From: Arcicella sp038230735
GTDB lineage: Bacteria; Bacteroidota; Bacteroidia; Cytophagales; Spirosomataceae
Assembly: GCA_038230735.1 (NCBI GenBank)
Contig: JBBRMR010000004.1
Location: 74,932-138,931 of the forward strand
Length of the DNA: 64,000 nt
Direction: 5' to 3'
Position numbers and translations under genes: made by a program. The stretch's first letter is position 1. Every line of letters starts with the position of its first letter. The notes beneath the pieces are model-generated. The model had not been told where the DNA came from and made no database searches. It saw only the letters and a list, made by a program, of their open reading frames with translations. Positions 44,602 through 52,908 of this stretch are shown here, piece after piece.

Positions 44602-44943
44602 ATGAAAAAATTAATTTTGTCGGCTTTAATGTTAACGTTTATTGCCATCGGAGCAAATGCCCAAGACGTTTCAAAAGTAGAAAAGCATCAAACCAAACAC
44701 GAAGCAAAGCACCAAGCTAAATTGGAAGCTAAATTGGCCAAAATGACTCCCGAAGAAAGAGTAAAATTTGATTCAAAATTTGCCGAAAAACAAGCAAAAT
44801 GGGATGCTCTAACACCTGAACAAAAAGCAGCAAAAACGGAGAAGCACAAGGAAATGCGAGAAAAATTCAAGAATATGACTCCCGATGAACGCAAAGCGGC
44901 AAAGGCTGAAATGAAAGGTAATCATCGTCATAAAAATGGTTAA
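44602..44943 (+). CDS. Small charged secreted helical protein, unknown
   Basis: A 113-residue protein with signal peptide MKKLILSALMLTFIAIGANA. The mature part is almost all A, K, E, H, Q and forms predicted helices. A phrase [ML]TP[ED][EQ][RK] occurs three times (MTPEERVKF, LTPEQKAAK, MTPDERKAA), so three helical hairpins are likely. The tail GNHRHKNG is histidine-rich and might bind metal. Similar periplasmic proteins in Bacteroidota resemble CpxP/Spy-type helical proteins, but I cannot assign a function. Confidence 0.75.
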   Translation: MKKLILSALMLTFIAIGANAQDVSKVEKHQTKHEAKHQAKLEAKLAKMTPEERVKFDSKFAEKQAKWDALTPEQKAAKTEKHKEMREKFKNMTPDERKAAKAEMKGNHRHKNG

Positions 44944-45004
44944 GTTTTTAGGAAAGCCTTCGTTCTAAACGAGCATATCCTCAGCTTTTGTAATTAATTT
45001 CTAA

Positions 45005-45090
45005 AAGAAGTCTTCGGATTGGGCATCCCCGATTGGGCATCCCCGATTGGGCATCCCCGATTGGGGATGCCCTTCAAACGAGGACTTCTT
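45005..45090. repeat. Palindromic element with a 14-base tandem repeat inside
   Basis: Outer arms AAGAAGTCTTCG (45005-45016) and CGAGGACTTCTT (45079-45090) are complementary with one mismatch. Between them the unit GATTGGGCATCCCC occurs three times in a row (45017-45058), followed by a fourth unit with the middle inverted (GATTGGGGATGCCC), so a GGGCATCCCC / GGGGATGCCC stem also forms. A one-unit relative is at 36243-36279. It ends 13 bases before the start of the gene at 45104. Confidence 0.8.
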
Positions 45091-45103
45091 TACATTTATA
45101 CTC

Positions 45104-46045
45104 ATGAAATCACTCTTCCATCATCTCTTTATATTATTTCTTTTAGCGTTATATACAAGTGTTTACGCCCAAACCGTAAACGAAAAACATATTGCGATGA
45201 GTGATACTGAAATGGATAGTTTGATTGATAGTCTGTTGATGGATAAACCCACTTCCGAACTAAATATCGGCATGGGTTTTCAGAACAGAACGCTTTTTGC
45301 GGGAAGAGATTTGGGTATAAAACAATGGAATTCCGTAATCAATCTTTCTTATTACCACTGGTCAGGATTTTATGCAGATTTGAGTGGGTTCGTTTACAGC
45401 CAAAGTAGTCCCAAACTACAAATGACTGCCCTTTCGCTTGGTTATATAAAGGACATAACCGAAAATCTATCGCTGTCTGCCGAACTTGGAAAAATGATTG
45501 AAACTAATCCCGACCCCAATTTCCCTAATCAATTACCTTATTGGACTTCGCTTTCGTTGAGTTACAGTATTAATAAATTTATGCCCAATGCTGATTATAC
45601 GCTCCTGTTTGGCAACGAAACCGCCAAGAGGTTACGCTTGGGAATATCCTATTATCAGTCCTATAAAAAGGTTGGATTTTTAGATAGAATCAGCCTTTCG
45701 CCCCGAATTACCACTATTTTTGGAAATCAAGACATCACTTTTGCACAATATTGGTCGGGCGGTAATCTTTATAATGCCGATCCAACCAATGCCTTAATTA
45801 GAAATCCGTTTAATCAAAAGTTTAATAAATTAGGGAAAAAATTACAGGCTATTCAAAACAGTTCTCAGTCTTATTTTGGCTTAATGGCAATGGATTTTGC
45901 CATGGGAGTTAGTGCTACTAAAAGTAACTTTCGTTTAACGCTCACGCCTCATTTGGTCAAGCCCATTCGCTTATATGTGGGCGAAGATATTTCGATTAAT
46001 TGGCAGTTTTATGTTGGTGTTTCATGTGGATATACTTTTAGGTGA
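45104..46045 (+). CDS. Outer-membrane beta-barrel-like protein, unknown
   Basis: Start at ATG 45104 gives signal peptide MKSLFHHLFILFLLALYTSVYAQ; the frame is open to 45047, inside the tandem repeat. The mature part (313 residues in all) has amphipathic strands ending in aromatic residues (LNIGMGFQNRTLF, SWQFYVGVSCGYTFR at the end), so a beta barrel with terminal Phe/Arg is likely. It is probably expressed with a variable leader because the tandem element is in its 5' region. No family is known to me. Confidence 0.75.
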   Translation: MKSLFHHLFILFLLALYTSVYAQTVNEKHIAMSDTEMDSLIDSLLMDKPTSELNIGMGFQNRTLFAGRDLGIKQWNSVINLSYYHWSGFYADLSGFVYSQSSPKLQMTALSLGYIKDITENLSLSAELGKMIETNPDPNFPNQLPYWTSLSLSYSINKFMPNADYTLLFGNETAKRLRLGISYYQSYKKVGFLDRISLSPRITTIFGNQDITFAQYWSGGNLYNADPTNALIRNPFNQKFNKLGKKLQAIQNSSQSYFGLMAMDFAMGVSATKSNFRLTLTPHLVKPIRLYVGEDISINWQFYVGVSCGYTFR

Positions 46046-46127
46046 GGGTAAGTAATGAGGTGTGAGCGGGTGAAAACTCCAAATGTCAAACATAGGAATA
46101 CAAAAGAAATTTACGATAAAATTTCAT

Positions 46128-46160
46128 AAAAAAAGAGACAGGGAATCCCGCCTCTTTTGT
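46128..46160. terminator. Terminator between the barrel gene and the acyl-CoA dehydrogenase gene
   Basis: The stem AAAAGAG / CTCTTTT with a GGG/CCC inner pair and short bulge, flanked by A and T runs on both sides, between convergent genes. Confidence 0.65.
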
Positions 46161-46180
46161 GTTTCTAAATTAAAAGTTCC

Positions 46181-47980
46181 CTAAAACAAATACCCATTTT
46201 TCTCAATGGAAGCCTCAGCAATGCGTCTGCGGGCATCTTTCAGGTTCATCGGTTCAATTTTTGTAAAGCGTTTCAAGCCCATCAACATCACTCTCAACTC
46301 GTCTCCTTCGGCAAAACTGGTGATGGCTGTACGTCCAGCATTGTTCACTTGCTCAACGGCATGGTGTAAATAAACCATTGCCGCATCTTTCTGTAATTCA
46401 CAAGCCATTTCACCACGAATACCCGTTAATTTTTCCACTCTCAAAATCGCCGATTCCGCCACGTAAAGCTCAATCAACATATCCGCTAAATTCATGATTA
46501 TCTCTTGTTCTTTCTCGAAATTCATCATAAATTTCTGCAAAGCCGCCCCCGCAATCATCAAACTTGCTTTCTTCAAATTCTTGATAACTTTTCTCTCCGC
46601 CACGAATAATCCATCTTCTTCTTCTGCCCCAAAATCAGGAATTGCCATGATTTCTTTGCCCACCGCCATTGCCGCTGGCATCAAATTCAGTTCACCTTTC
46701 ATGGCACGTTTCACAATTGTTCCCACCGAAAGCAAGCGGTTGATTTCGTTGGTACCTTCAAATATTTTATTGATACGTGAATCACGATAAGCTCTGTCCA
46801 TCGGTGCTTCTGCCGAGAACCCCATACCGCCGTAAATCTGTACGCCTTCATCCACCACAAAATCTAACACATCCGAACCGTGAACCTTCATCATGGCACA
46901 TTCAATGGCAAATTGTTCAACGCCTTTCAATTTCGCTTGGGCAGAATCCATGCCTCCTTCCAATAAATCTTCAATGGCATCATCAATATTTTGTCCAGCC
47001 CGATAACACGCTGATTCTGAGGCAAATACTTTTACAGTCATCTCAGCAATTTTGTGTTTGATTGCTCCAAAATTACTGATATGCGTTCCAAATTGTTTAC
47101 GCTCATTTGAGTAATTTATTGCCGTAGAAATCACCCCTTTGGATGCTCCCAACACTGCTGAAGCCAATTTGATACGTCCAATATTCAAGATATTTACCGC
47201 AATCTTGAAACCGCCCTCACGAGTAAATAATTGATTTTCAACGGGAACAACACAATCCGTAAAAAACACCTGACGAGTCGAAGAACCCTTAATTCCCATC
47301 TTGCGTTCCTCTTCATTCATGGTGATACCGCCGAATGATTTTTCTACGATGAAAGCCGTTAATGATTTATCCGTATCTATCTTCGCAAAAACAATAAAAA
47401 GGTCAGCAAAACCAGCATTGGTAATCCACATTTTTTGTCCGTTGAGGATAAAATTCTTACCATCTTCCGATAAAACTGCTTTCGTTTTTCCCGAATTTGC
47501 ATCTGACCCCGAATCTGGTTCAGTCAAGCAATATGCCGCCTTCCATTCTCCTGTGGCAAGTTTTGGTAAATATTTTGATTTTTGTTCGTCGTTTCCGTAG
47601 TATAAAATCGGCAAAGTTCCGATTCCCGTGTGGGCAGAATATGCTACTGAAAATGAGTGTCCACCACCACAAGCCTCTGCTACCAACATGGAAGTGTTGA
47701 AGTTCATGCCGAAGCCACCGTATTCTTCGGGGATAGCCGTTCCCAACAGACCTAATTCACCCGCTTTATCCATCAAACTTACCATCAAATCTGAGTTTTT
47801 GGCGTAATCAATTTCGTCTAAATGGGGATGTACTTCGGTGCGAAGGAAATCCAAACAAGTTTGAGCAATCATTTGTTGCTCTTCGGAAAATTCTTCGGGA
47901 ATAAAGATTTGCGAAGCGTCAATATCTTTGATTAAAAACTCGCCTCCTTTAATAGAAGCCTTGCTGTCTGTGAGTGTCAT
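46181..47980 (-). CDS. Acyl-CoA dehydrogenase (long/very-long-chain type)
   Basis: A 599-residue flavoenzyme from ATG 47980 (MTLTDSKASIKGG); an in-frame extension to 48031 is in the leader. It has the FAD and substrate blocks YCLTEPDSGSDANSGK, WITNAGFADLFIVFAK, RKQFGTHISNFGAIKHKIAE and GGMGFSAEAPMDRAYRDSR. The general base is the Glu in KIFEGTNEI near residue 405. The extra 160-residue C-terminal helical domain matches the long type (FadE/VLCAD-like) of Bacteroidota. It starts fatty acid beta-oxidation. Two near-identical palindromes upstream match one before the marR gene, so repression by that regulator is likely. Confidence 0.93.
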   Translation of the reverse strand: MTLTDSKASIKGGEFLIKDIDASQIFIPEEFSEEQQMIAQTCLDFLRTEVHPHLDEIDYAKNSDLMVSLMDKAGELGLLGTAIPEEYGGFGMNFNTSMLVAEACGGGHSFSVAYSAHTGIGTLPILYYGNDEQKSKYLPKLATGEWKAAYCLTEPDSGSDANSGKTKAVLSEDGKNFILNGQKMWITNAGFADLFIVFAKIDTDKSLTAFIVEKSFGGITMNEEERKMGIKGSSTRQVFFTDCVVPVENQLFTREGGFKIAVNILNIGRIKLASAVLGASKGVISTAINYSNERKQFGTHISNFGAIKHKIAEMTVKVFASESACYRAGQNIDDAIEDLLEGGMDSAQAKLKGVEQFAIECAMMKVHGSDVLDFVVDEGVQIYGGMGFSAEAPMDRAYRDSRINKIFEGTNEINRLLSVGTIVKRAMKGELNLMPAAMAVGKEIMAIPDFGAEEEDGLFVAERKVIKNLKKASLMIAGAALQKFMMNFEKEQEIIMNLADMLIELYVAESAILRVEKLTGIRGEMACELQKDAAMVYLHHAVEQVNNAGRTAITSFAEGDELRVMLMGLKRFTKIEPMNLKDARRRIAEASIEKNGYLF

Positions 47981-48061
47981 TGTCTTTACAGTTAATAAAT
48001 AATAATGAATAATTTTAAAGTGGCAAGTCATAATTTACAAATCACAACTCGCCAAATCACA

Positions 48062-48083
48062 AATGGTATGCTTGCATACCATT
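48062..48083. promoter_or_regulatory. MarR-type operator 1, upstream of acyl-CoA dehydrogenase
   Basis: AATGGTATGC-TT-GCATACCATT is an inverted repeat with 10-bp arms. It is one of three related sites around the marR gene and lies about 80-100 bases before the dehydrogenase start. Confidence 0.75.
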
Positions 48084-48111
48084 TTTTTGTAAAGTTACAT
48101 AAATAAAAAAA

Positions 48112-48129
48112 TAGTATGCAAGCATACCA
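48112..48129. promoter_or_regulatory. MarR-type operator 2
   Basis: TAGTATGC-AA-GCATACCA shares the core TATGCAAGCATA with sites 1 and 3. It lies 28 bases from site 1, in the gap between the marR stop and the dehydrogenase start. Confidence 0.7.
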
Positions 48130-48170
48130 TTTAAAATATTTTACATTACTTCACGGGACAGATTCCTGTG

Positions 48171-48638
48171 TTACAAAACTACCTCTTCGGCAATGTTTTC
48201 AGCTTTGTAAGCGGCAGTATCAATATTTACTACTTCGCTTACTTTTTGCATAACTTCAAAGAAAATTGCCAACTTTTCTTCGCCAATTTTTTCATAAATA
48301 GCGTTATTAAAGGCAATTACGCCCTCTTTTGCTAATTCTCTTTTTTTCTTACCTTCATCAGTTAAGTAAACATTTACAACCCTACGGTCATCATCATCAC
48401 TTTCACGACGAATCCATTTTTTGTCTTCTAGGGTCTTTAACATTCTGGTTAAACTACGGGCTTCCAAACCCAAGGCAGGGGCAATTTTTGTGGCGGGCGT
48501 ACCTTTACGGTCAATGTTTAATAATACATATCCAATCGCCATCGTCATATCAAACGGTGCGGCATAAGAATTATACATCCGACTGATAGCGTGCCAGCCT
48601 GATTTTATGTGATAATCTACGGTTTTATCTGCCTTCAT
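48171..48638 (-). CDS. MarR family transcriptional regulator
   Basis: A 155-residue winged-helix regulator from ATG 48638 (MKADKTVDYHIKSG); earlier ATG codons exist to 48689. The DNA-reading helix region is GTPATKIAPALGLEARSLTR, followed by LKTLEDKKWIRRESDDDDRR with the wing, as in MarR proteins that carry the D-x-R-R motif. It probably represses itself and the acyl-CoA dehydrogenase: the same palindrome lies before both genes. A fatty-acyl or aromatic ligand would be the usual signal. The marR and dehydrogenase genes are on the same strand with a 190-base gap. Confidence 0.92.
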   Translation of the reverse strand: MKADKTVDYHIKSGWHAISRMYNSYAAPFDMTMAIGYVLLNIDRKGTPATKIAPALGLEARSLTRMLKTLEDKKWIRRESDDDDRRVVNVYLTDEGKKKRELAKEGVIAFNNAIYEKIGEEKLAIFFEVMQKVSEVVNIDTAAYKAENIAEEVVL

Positions 48639-48717
48639 TTTAATATAGCAATTAATGGATTTGATTCTTCTAATTATTATGCTTTGCATAACATTGTAAA
48701 GTTGTAAAATAATAGTT

Positions 48718-48735
48718 TGTTATGCAAGCATACTA
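48718..48735. promoter_or_regulatory. MarR-type operator 3, upstream of marR
   Basis: TGTTATGC-AA-GCATACTA has the same TATGCAAGCATA core. It is about 80 bases before the marR start, in a position for autoregulation. Confidence 0.7.
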
Positions 48736-48742
48736 TTAAATA

Positions 48743-48786
48743 AAAAGGGTTTAGAAAATAGATTATGCTATTCTCTAAACCCTTTT
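48743..48786 (-). terminator. Terminator after the secreted protein at 48803
   Basis: A 19-bp stem (AAAAGGGTTTAGAAAATAG and complement) with one mismatch and a 6-base loop, followed on the minus strand by T-rich sequence. Confidence 0.85.
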
Positions 48787-48802
48787 CCTAACATTTTGTC
48801 TT

Positions 48803-49591
48803 TTAAAACATTTTATCTGACCTTTTGAACTGAATTTTAAAACGTTTTTCGTCCTTTACGTCCCTGATTTTGACAATGTACTCGCCAGGAGATAGGGGAT
48901 ATGTTGGTAGTAAAATTACTTCATTTTGATTCTTTTGAACTGCATCGCAAGGGACTCCCATACCTGAAACGGTGTTCAATAATACGTCAGATTCTTTGAC
49001 ATTATCCATTTTTACTCGTATCATTTCACCTTCATCGGAAGTATGAAGGGTTACGCCAAAAGTCTCACCGTTTATCGCACTTACCTGTACGCCCATGGGT
49101 GAATATACGTGCATATTTCGTTCAGAATCAAACTCTATAATTCGGTAATGATTGATGAATCCTCCCGCTGGATTTTCGTCCGTAAAAGTGTTAATACCCT
49201 CTTTATCAAGGTGTTTTATTTCGCCAATATCGTAGAATTTCTCTAAATCCTTGCTCTTTTGAACGATGAATTTACGACTGTTGTGTCCTTGCGGAGTAAT
49301 CCAATTTAGTTGAACGGTTTGTTCCATTGTGGTAATGGTTAGTCCGATAGACATATTGGAAGTTGCCTTAACGGGACCTTTTAGGGTTGATTTAGCAGAG
49401 GAATTGTCTTTTACTTCCTTCTCTGAGCCAGCCGTGAAAGATTTCATAAAAGTGAGTTCAGATTTAGCTTTTGCTAAATTCAAAGAGGTAAGAATTCCCT
49501 TGGGTTGTTTGGGCAGCGTTACGAACGCCATACCTACCAACGATGTACAGGCAATACCCACGCCCAAGATGCGTTTGTGAAGGTTTTTCAT
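48803..49591 (-). CDS. Secreted protein, unknown, paralogue of 39052-39690
   Basis: A 262-residue protein with an N-terminal hydrophobic segment (ILGVGIACTSLVGMAFV), probably a signal peptide or anchor. The region about 90-262 aligns with the 39052 gene: LNWITPQGHNSRKFIVQKSK, then YDIGEI, a YRIIEFDSE block, SGMGVPCDAV, VILLPTYPL and PGEYIVKIR, ending KRSDKMF. The spacer after the signal (TAGSEKEVKDNSS) is low in complexity. The two genes are about 10 kb apart and on opposite strands, so this is an old duplication rather than a tandem. No function is known. Confidence 0.78.
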   Translation of the reverse strand: MKNLHKRILGVGIACTSLVGMAFVTLPKQPKGILTSLNLAKAKSELTFMKSFTAGSEKEVKDNSSAKSTLKGPVKATSNMSIGLTITTMEQTVQLNWITPQGHNSRKFIVQKSKDLEKFYDIGEIKHLDKEGINTFTDENPAGGFINHYRIIEFDSERNMHVYSPMGVQVSAINGETFGVTLHTSDEGEMIRVKMDNVKESDVLLNTVSGMGVPCDAVQKNQNEVILLPTYPLSPGEYIVKIRDVKDEKRFKIQFKRSDKMF

Positions 49592-49738
49592 GAAAAAATG
49601 ATGGTTAAAATTAAAATTCTTCGGGCGGAAGATCGGAGGTTGGCGTGTAGATTTTAGGGCAAATATCGTTCCAGTTTTTTGGAAGAAAGGAAATATGGAG
49701 GAGGAGAGGAAAGAAATTTACTATTTGGATAATTGAAT

Positions 49739-49771
49739 AATCCTTATAGGTTTTGAAAACCCACAAGGATT
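49739..49771. repeat. Palindromic element, CCTTATAGGTTTT family (copy 2)
   Basis: Arms of 16 bp with two mismatches (AATCCTTATAGGTTTT and AAAACCCACAAGGATT) and a one-base centre. It lies six bases after the nitroreductase stop codon and may end its transcript. It is related to 13013-13045. Confidence 0.65.
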
Positions 49772-49776
49772 TTGGG

Positions 49777-50502
49777 TCAAACTTCAAAAATAACTTCCTC
49801 ATTAGGCACTCTCAAACGTTCTGAATAAATGCCTTCGGGCTTGCCAATGCCACAGGCAACAATCATCGTTACTTCTGCCAAATGAGGTAATTTTAAGGCT
49901 TTTTTTACTAAGTCTGCATCAAATCCTTCCATTGGGCAAGTATCGTAACCTTCGGAAGCTAAACTCAACATAAAGGTTTGGGCTGCCAAAGCGGCGGATT
50001 TGTGGGTCATTACTCGTTGGTCGCCATGATTGCGGATGCGTAAGAATGGATTTTTGTATCCCATAAAAAATACAATGATACTTCTCAGAATAGTATTTAG
50101 TCCAAAGCGGTCGTAGCGATAAACTAAGGGCATCAATTTTCGATAATAATCTAAGGCACGCTTGTCTCGTGAGGTCAATTCTTCACCTTCAAATTGCTTT
50201 TTTATATTCGCTAAATTCCAAGCGGCTCGTTCCTTCCATTTGTCTTGACGACTTACAAAAACCACGGCTTGATTGGCAGTTTTGATGGCAGATTGCCCCA
50301 TATAAGCGTGTGTGAGGGTTTCGTGCATGGATTTTGACTTCACCCAATAAAACTCCCAAAGCTGCATATTGCTACTATTCGGGGAAAGGACGGCACGGTC
50401 TAAGGCTCGTTTTATTACAAATTCATCGAATGGTGCGGTTTCATCATAAATTCTGACGGAACGGCGTTTTCGGATAATAGTATCGAAATCTTGAATGGTC
50501 AT
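49777..50502 (-). CDS. Nitroreductase family protein
   Basis: A 241-residue FMN-binding protein of the nitroreductase fold. The RRSVRIYDE segment near residue 13, SPNSSNMQLWEFYWV near 41 and a late MIVACGIGKPEG bind FMN and phosphate. It reduces nitro, quinone or similar compounds with NAD(P)H; the natural substrate is unknown. It starts 20 bases after the RsmB-like gene on the same strand and is probably co-transcribed with it. Confidence 0.88.
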   Translation of the reverse strand: MTIQDFDTIIRKRRSVRIYDETAPFDEFVIKRALDRAVLSPNSSNMQLWEFYWVKSKSMHETLTHAYMGQSAIKTANQAVVFVSRQDKWKERAAWNLANIKKQFEGEELTSRDKRALDYYRKLMPLVYRYDRFGLNTILRSIIVFFMGYKNPFLRIRNHGDQRVMTHKSAALAAQTFMLSLASEGYDTCPMEGFDADLVKKALKLPHLAEVTMIVACGIGKPEGIYSERLRVPNEEVIFEV

Positions 50503-50521
50503 ATATTTGGGGTTTTAACAT

Positions 50522-51772
50522 CTATTTTTTCATTAAACAAGCCATATAAAAACCGTCCAAACCTTCTTCGGCGGTGGATGTTCTTCTTTCGGATAAAAGC
50601 TGCCAATTATCGGGTTGTTCAGCCAATAATCTTTGGATATGTGCCTCACTTTCCGAGGGTAATAAACTACACGTGGCGAAAACCATCTTGCCGCCTTGCT
50701 TCAACATTTGTGAATATTTTGTAAGAATATCCCATTGAATTACCTTCAAATTATCAATAAATTCGGGGGAAAGTTTCCATTTAGCATCTGGGTTTCTACG
50801 GATTACGCCCAATCCTGAACAGGGTACGTCCAAGAGTAAACGGTCGGCAGATTCATGGTATTTTTCAAGGGTTTGTGGGTCAATTAATTTTACTTCAATA
50901 TTGTCCACACCATTGCGTTTGGCACGTTTCATTAGCTCGGTTAGCTTCCATTCTTCCACATCCATTGCCGTGATTTTCCCCTTGTTTTCCATTAATGCCG
51001 CCAAATGAAGGGCTTTTCCACCACCACCCGCACAGGCATCAATCACTCGCATACCTGGCTGTACGTCCAAGAAAGGGGCAACTAACTGAGAGGCGGCATC
51101 TTGTATTTCAAAAAGTCCGTCTTTGAAATAATCCGTTCTGAAAAGATTGACTCTTTGTTCCAAAAATAGGGCATTCGGAAATTCGGTAGTATCATTGGGA
51201 ATGAAAGTCTCAATGTCGATTCTGTCCAACATATCTTGCAAAGCATCTTGATTGGTTTTCAGGGAGTTAGCCCTCAAAACTACGGGAGCTTGACGGTTGA
51301 GTGCATGGATTTCGGCGGTCCATTTTTCAGACCCTAATTCGGCTTCACCCAAGGCATCGAGCCAGTCGGGTATGGATTCTCTGACTTTGCGAATCTTTTG
51401 GGCTTCATCAAATTTGGCTAAAACCTTGCTGGGCATGATGTGCGAAAACTCATCCCATTTTGGCAACTCATCCATATTATCCGCTTCGGGATAGAGCCTT
51501 TTGCGGATGATTAACCATGAACCCACGATTTGCCAAAAGTAGGGCGGTTTCAATTTATCCTCATATAAATCATTGCAAAACAGCACCATACGCCAATTTC
51601 TAACGATTTCGTAACAGGTTTCAGCAATGAAAGAGCGGTCTCGACTACCCCATTGTTTGTTGGATTTAAGCGTGGCTTCAATCACCTTATCCGCCTGACG
51701 GGGATTGTGGTGTTGAAATATTTCTTGCAACGTTTTAACAGTTGCTTGGACTAAGGGGCGATGGAGACGCAT
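50522..51772 (-). CDS. RsmB-like 16S rRNA m5C methyltransferase (NOL1/NOP2/Fmu family)
   Basis: A 416-residue protein from ATG 51772 (MRLHRPLVQATV). An N-terminal NusB-like helical region (about 1-150) precedes the SAM-dependent methyltransferase. SAM binding is DACAGGGGKALHLA near residue 243, and the two catalytic cysteines are in DVPCSGLGVIRRN near 313 and ATCSLLPSESE near 363. It methylates cytosine-5 of RNA; the 16S C967 target of RsmB is inferred. It leads a two-gene unit with the nitroreductase. Confidence 0.9.
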   Translation of the reverse strand: MRLHRPLVQATVKTLQEIFQHHNPRQADKVIEATLKSNKQWGSRDRSFIAETCYEIVRNWRMVLFCNDLYEDKLKPPYFWQIVGSWLIIRKRLYPEADNMDELPKWDEFSHIMPSKVLAKFDEAQKIRKVRESIPDWLDALGEAELGSEKWTAEIHALNRQAPVVLRANSLKTNQDALQDMLDRIDIETFIPNDTTEFPNALFLEQRVNLFRTDYFKDGLFEIQDAASQLVAPFLDVQPGMRVIDACAGGGGKALHLAALMENKGKITAMDVEEWKLTELMKRAKRNGVDNIEVKLIDPQTLEKYHESADRLLLDVPCSGLGVIRRNPDAKWKLSPEFIDNLKVIQWDILTKYSQMLKQGGKMVFATCSLLPSESEAHIQRLLAEQPDNWQLLSERRTSTAEEGLDGFYMACLMKK

Positions 51773-51943
51773 ATATTTTGGTAAAGGGTTTACGGTGAAA
51801 GGCAAACGATTTTTCGGAAATTTCGGAAAGTATATTGCCAAATAAATCCTTGATTGTTCACCATTTTTACAAATTTCCGAAAATTTTTGAGAAATGAGGG
51901 ACTTTAATGATATGATTCTAATTTAAAGTTTACCCAATAAAGT

Positions 51944-51983
51944 AAAAAAATCCCTACTGAAATAAATCAGTACGGATTTTTTA
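51944..51983. terminator. Terminator after cysM
   Basis: The arms AAAAAAATCC-CTACTGA and TCAGTA-CGGATTTTTT pair with a small bulge; A and T runs are on both sides, so it may stop transcripts in both directions. Confidence 0.7.
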
Positions 51984-52004
51984 TAGATTTTAAATCTCAA
52001 ACCC

Positions 52005-52883
52005 TTACCCAAACAAATCACTCGAAAGATATCTGTCTCCTCTATCACAAATGATGCACACAATCACACCCGATTCTAATTCCTCAGCTAATCTGACGGC
52101 GGCGGCGGCTGAACCTCCACTACTCATTCCCCCAAAAACTGCCTCTTCTTTTGCCAAACGGTTTGCCATAATTCGGGCTTCGGCTTCCGAAATATCCATA
52201 ATTCTATCGACCCTTGCGGCATCAAAAATCATGGGCAAATATTCTTTTGACCAACGTCTGATACCTGGAATTTTTGAGCCTTCGGTCGGCTGACAACCCA
52301 CAATTTGCACCTTCGGATTTTGTTCTTTCAAGTACATTGAAGTTCCCATAATTGTTCCCGTTGTTCCCATTGAACTGACGAAATGGGTAACTTCTCCGTT
52401 GGTATCTTTCCAAATTTCAGGTCCCGTGGTGCGGTAATGAGCCAAATAATTATCTGGATTTCCGAACTGGTCGAGCATAAAATATCCGCCTTTTTTTACT
52501 TGAATATCCGCATAATCTCTTGAACCTTCGATGCCCGTTTCGGAAGGAGTAAGAATTACTTTTGCTCCAAAAGCCTCCATCGTTAAAACCCGCTCACGGG
52601 TCGAGTTTTCGGGCATAACTAACTCAATTTCAAGATTATACAATCGTGCAATCATCGCTAAAGCGATACCTGTGTTTCCAGAAGTAGCTTCAATCAGTTT
52701 CATGTCTGATTCTATTTCGCCACGTTCCACCGCCCCTTTAATCATGCTTAAAGCGGCACGGTCTTTTACGGAACCGCCTGGATTATGCCCTTCTAATTTT
52801 CCGTAAATCTTAACGTTAGGATTCGGATTGATTCGGTTTAATTGCACGATGGGCGTATTGCCCACTAAGTCTAATATTGTCAT
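52005..52883 (-). CDS. cysM: Cysteine synthase B (O-acetylserine sulfhydrylase)
   Basis: A 292-residue PLP enzyme of fold type II. The PLP lysine is Lys40 (GGSVKDRAA). The substrate loop EATSGNTGIALAM and the PLP-phosphate loop SSMGTTGTIMGTS are present, as is SSGGSAAAA near residue 255. The length and sequence are CysM rather than CysK type. It converts O-acetylserine and sulfide (or thiosulfate) to cysteine. It is co-transcribed with cysE, whose stop codon is 25 bases upstream. Confidence 0.94.
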   Translation of the reverse strand: MTILDLVGNTPIVQLNRINPNPNVKIYGKLEGHNPGGSVKDRAALSMIKGAVERGEIESDMKLIEATSGNTGIALAMIARLYNLEIELVMPENSTRERVLTMEAFGAKVILTPSETGIEGSRDYADIQVKKGGYFMLDQFGNPDNYLAHYRTTGPEIWKDTNGEVTHFVSSMGTTGTIMGTSMYLKEQNPKVQIVGCQPTEGSKIPGIRRWSKEYLPMIFDAARVDRIMDISEAEARIMANRLAKEEAVFGGMSSGGSAAAAVRLAEELESGVIVCIICDRGDRYLSSDLFG

Positions 52884-52908
52884 TTGTATGTTTTATGGAA
52901 TACGAATT

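Noticed and set aside
45017..45072. Possible CRISPR-like array
   Set aside because: The 14-base units are directly adjacent with no spacers, and there are no cas genes in the window.
45019..45204. A frame through the 14-base tandem repeat
   Set aside because: Its first part (repeated GIPDWASPIGH-like peptide) is produced by the repeat, and the rest is out of frame with the barrel protein.
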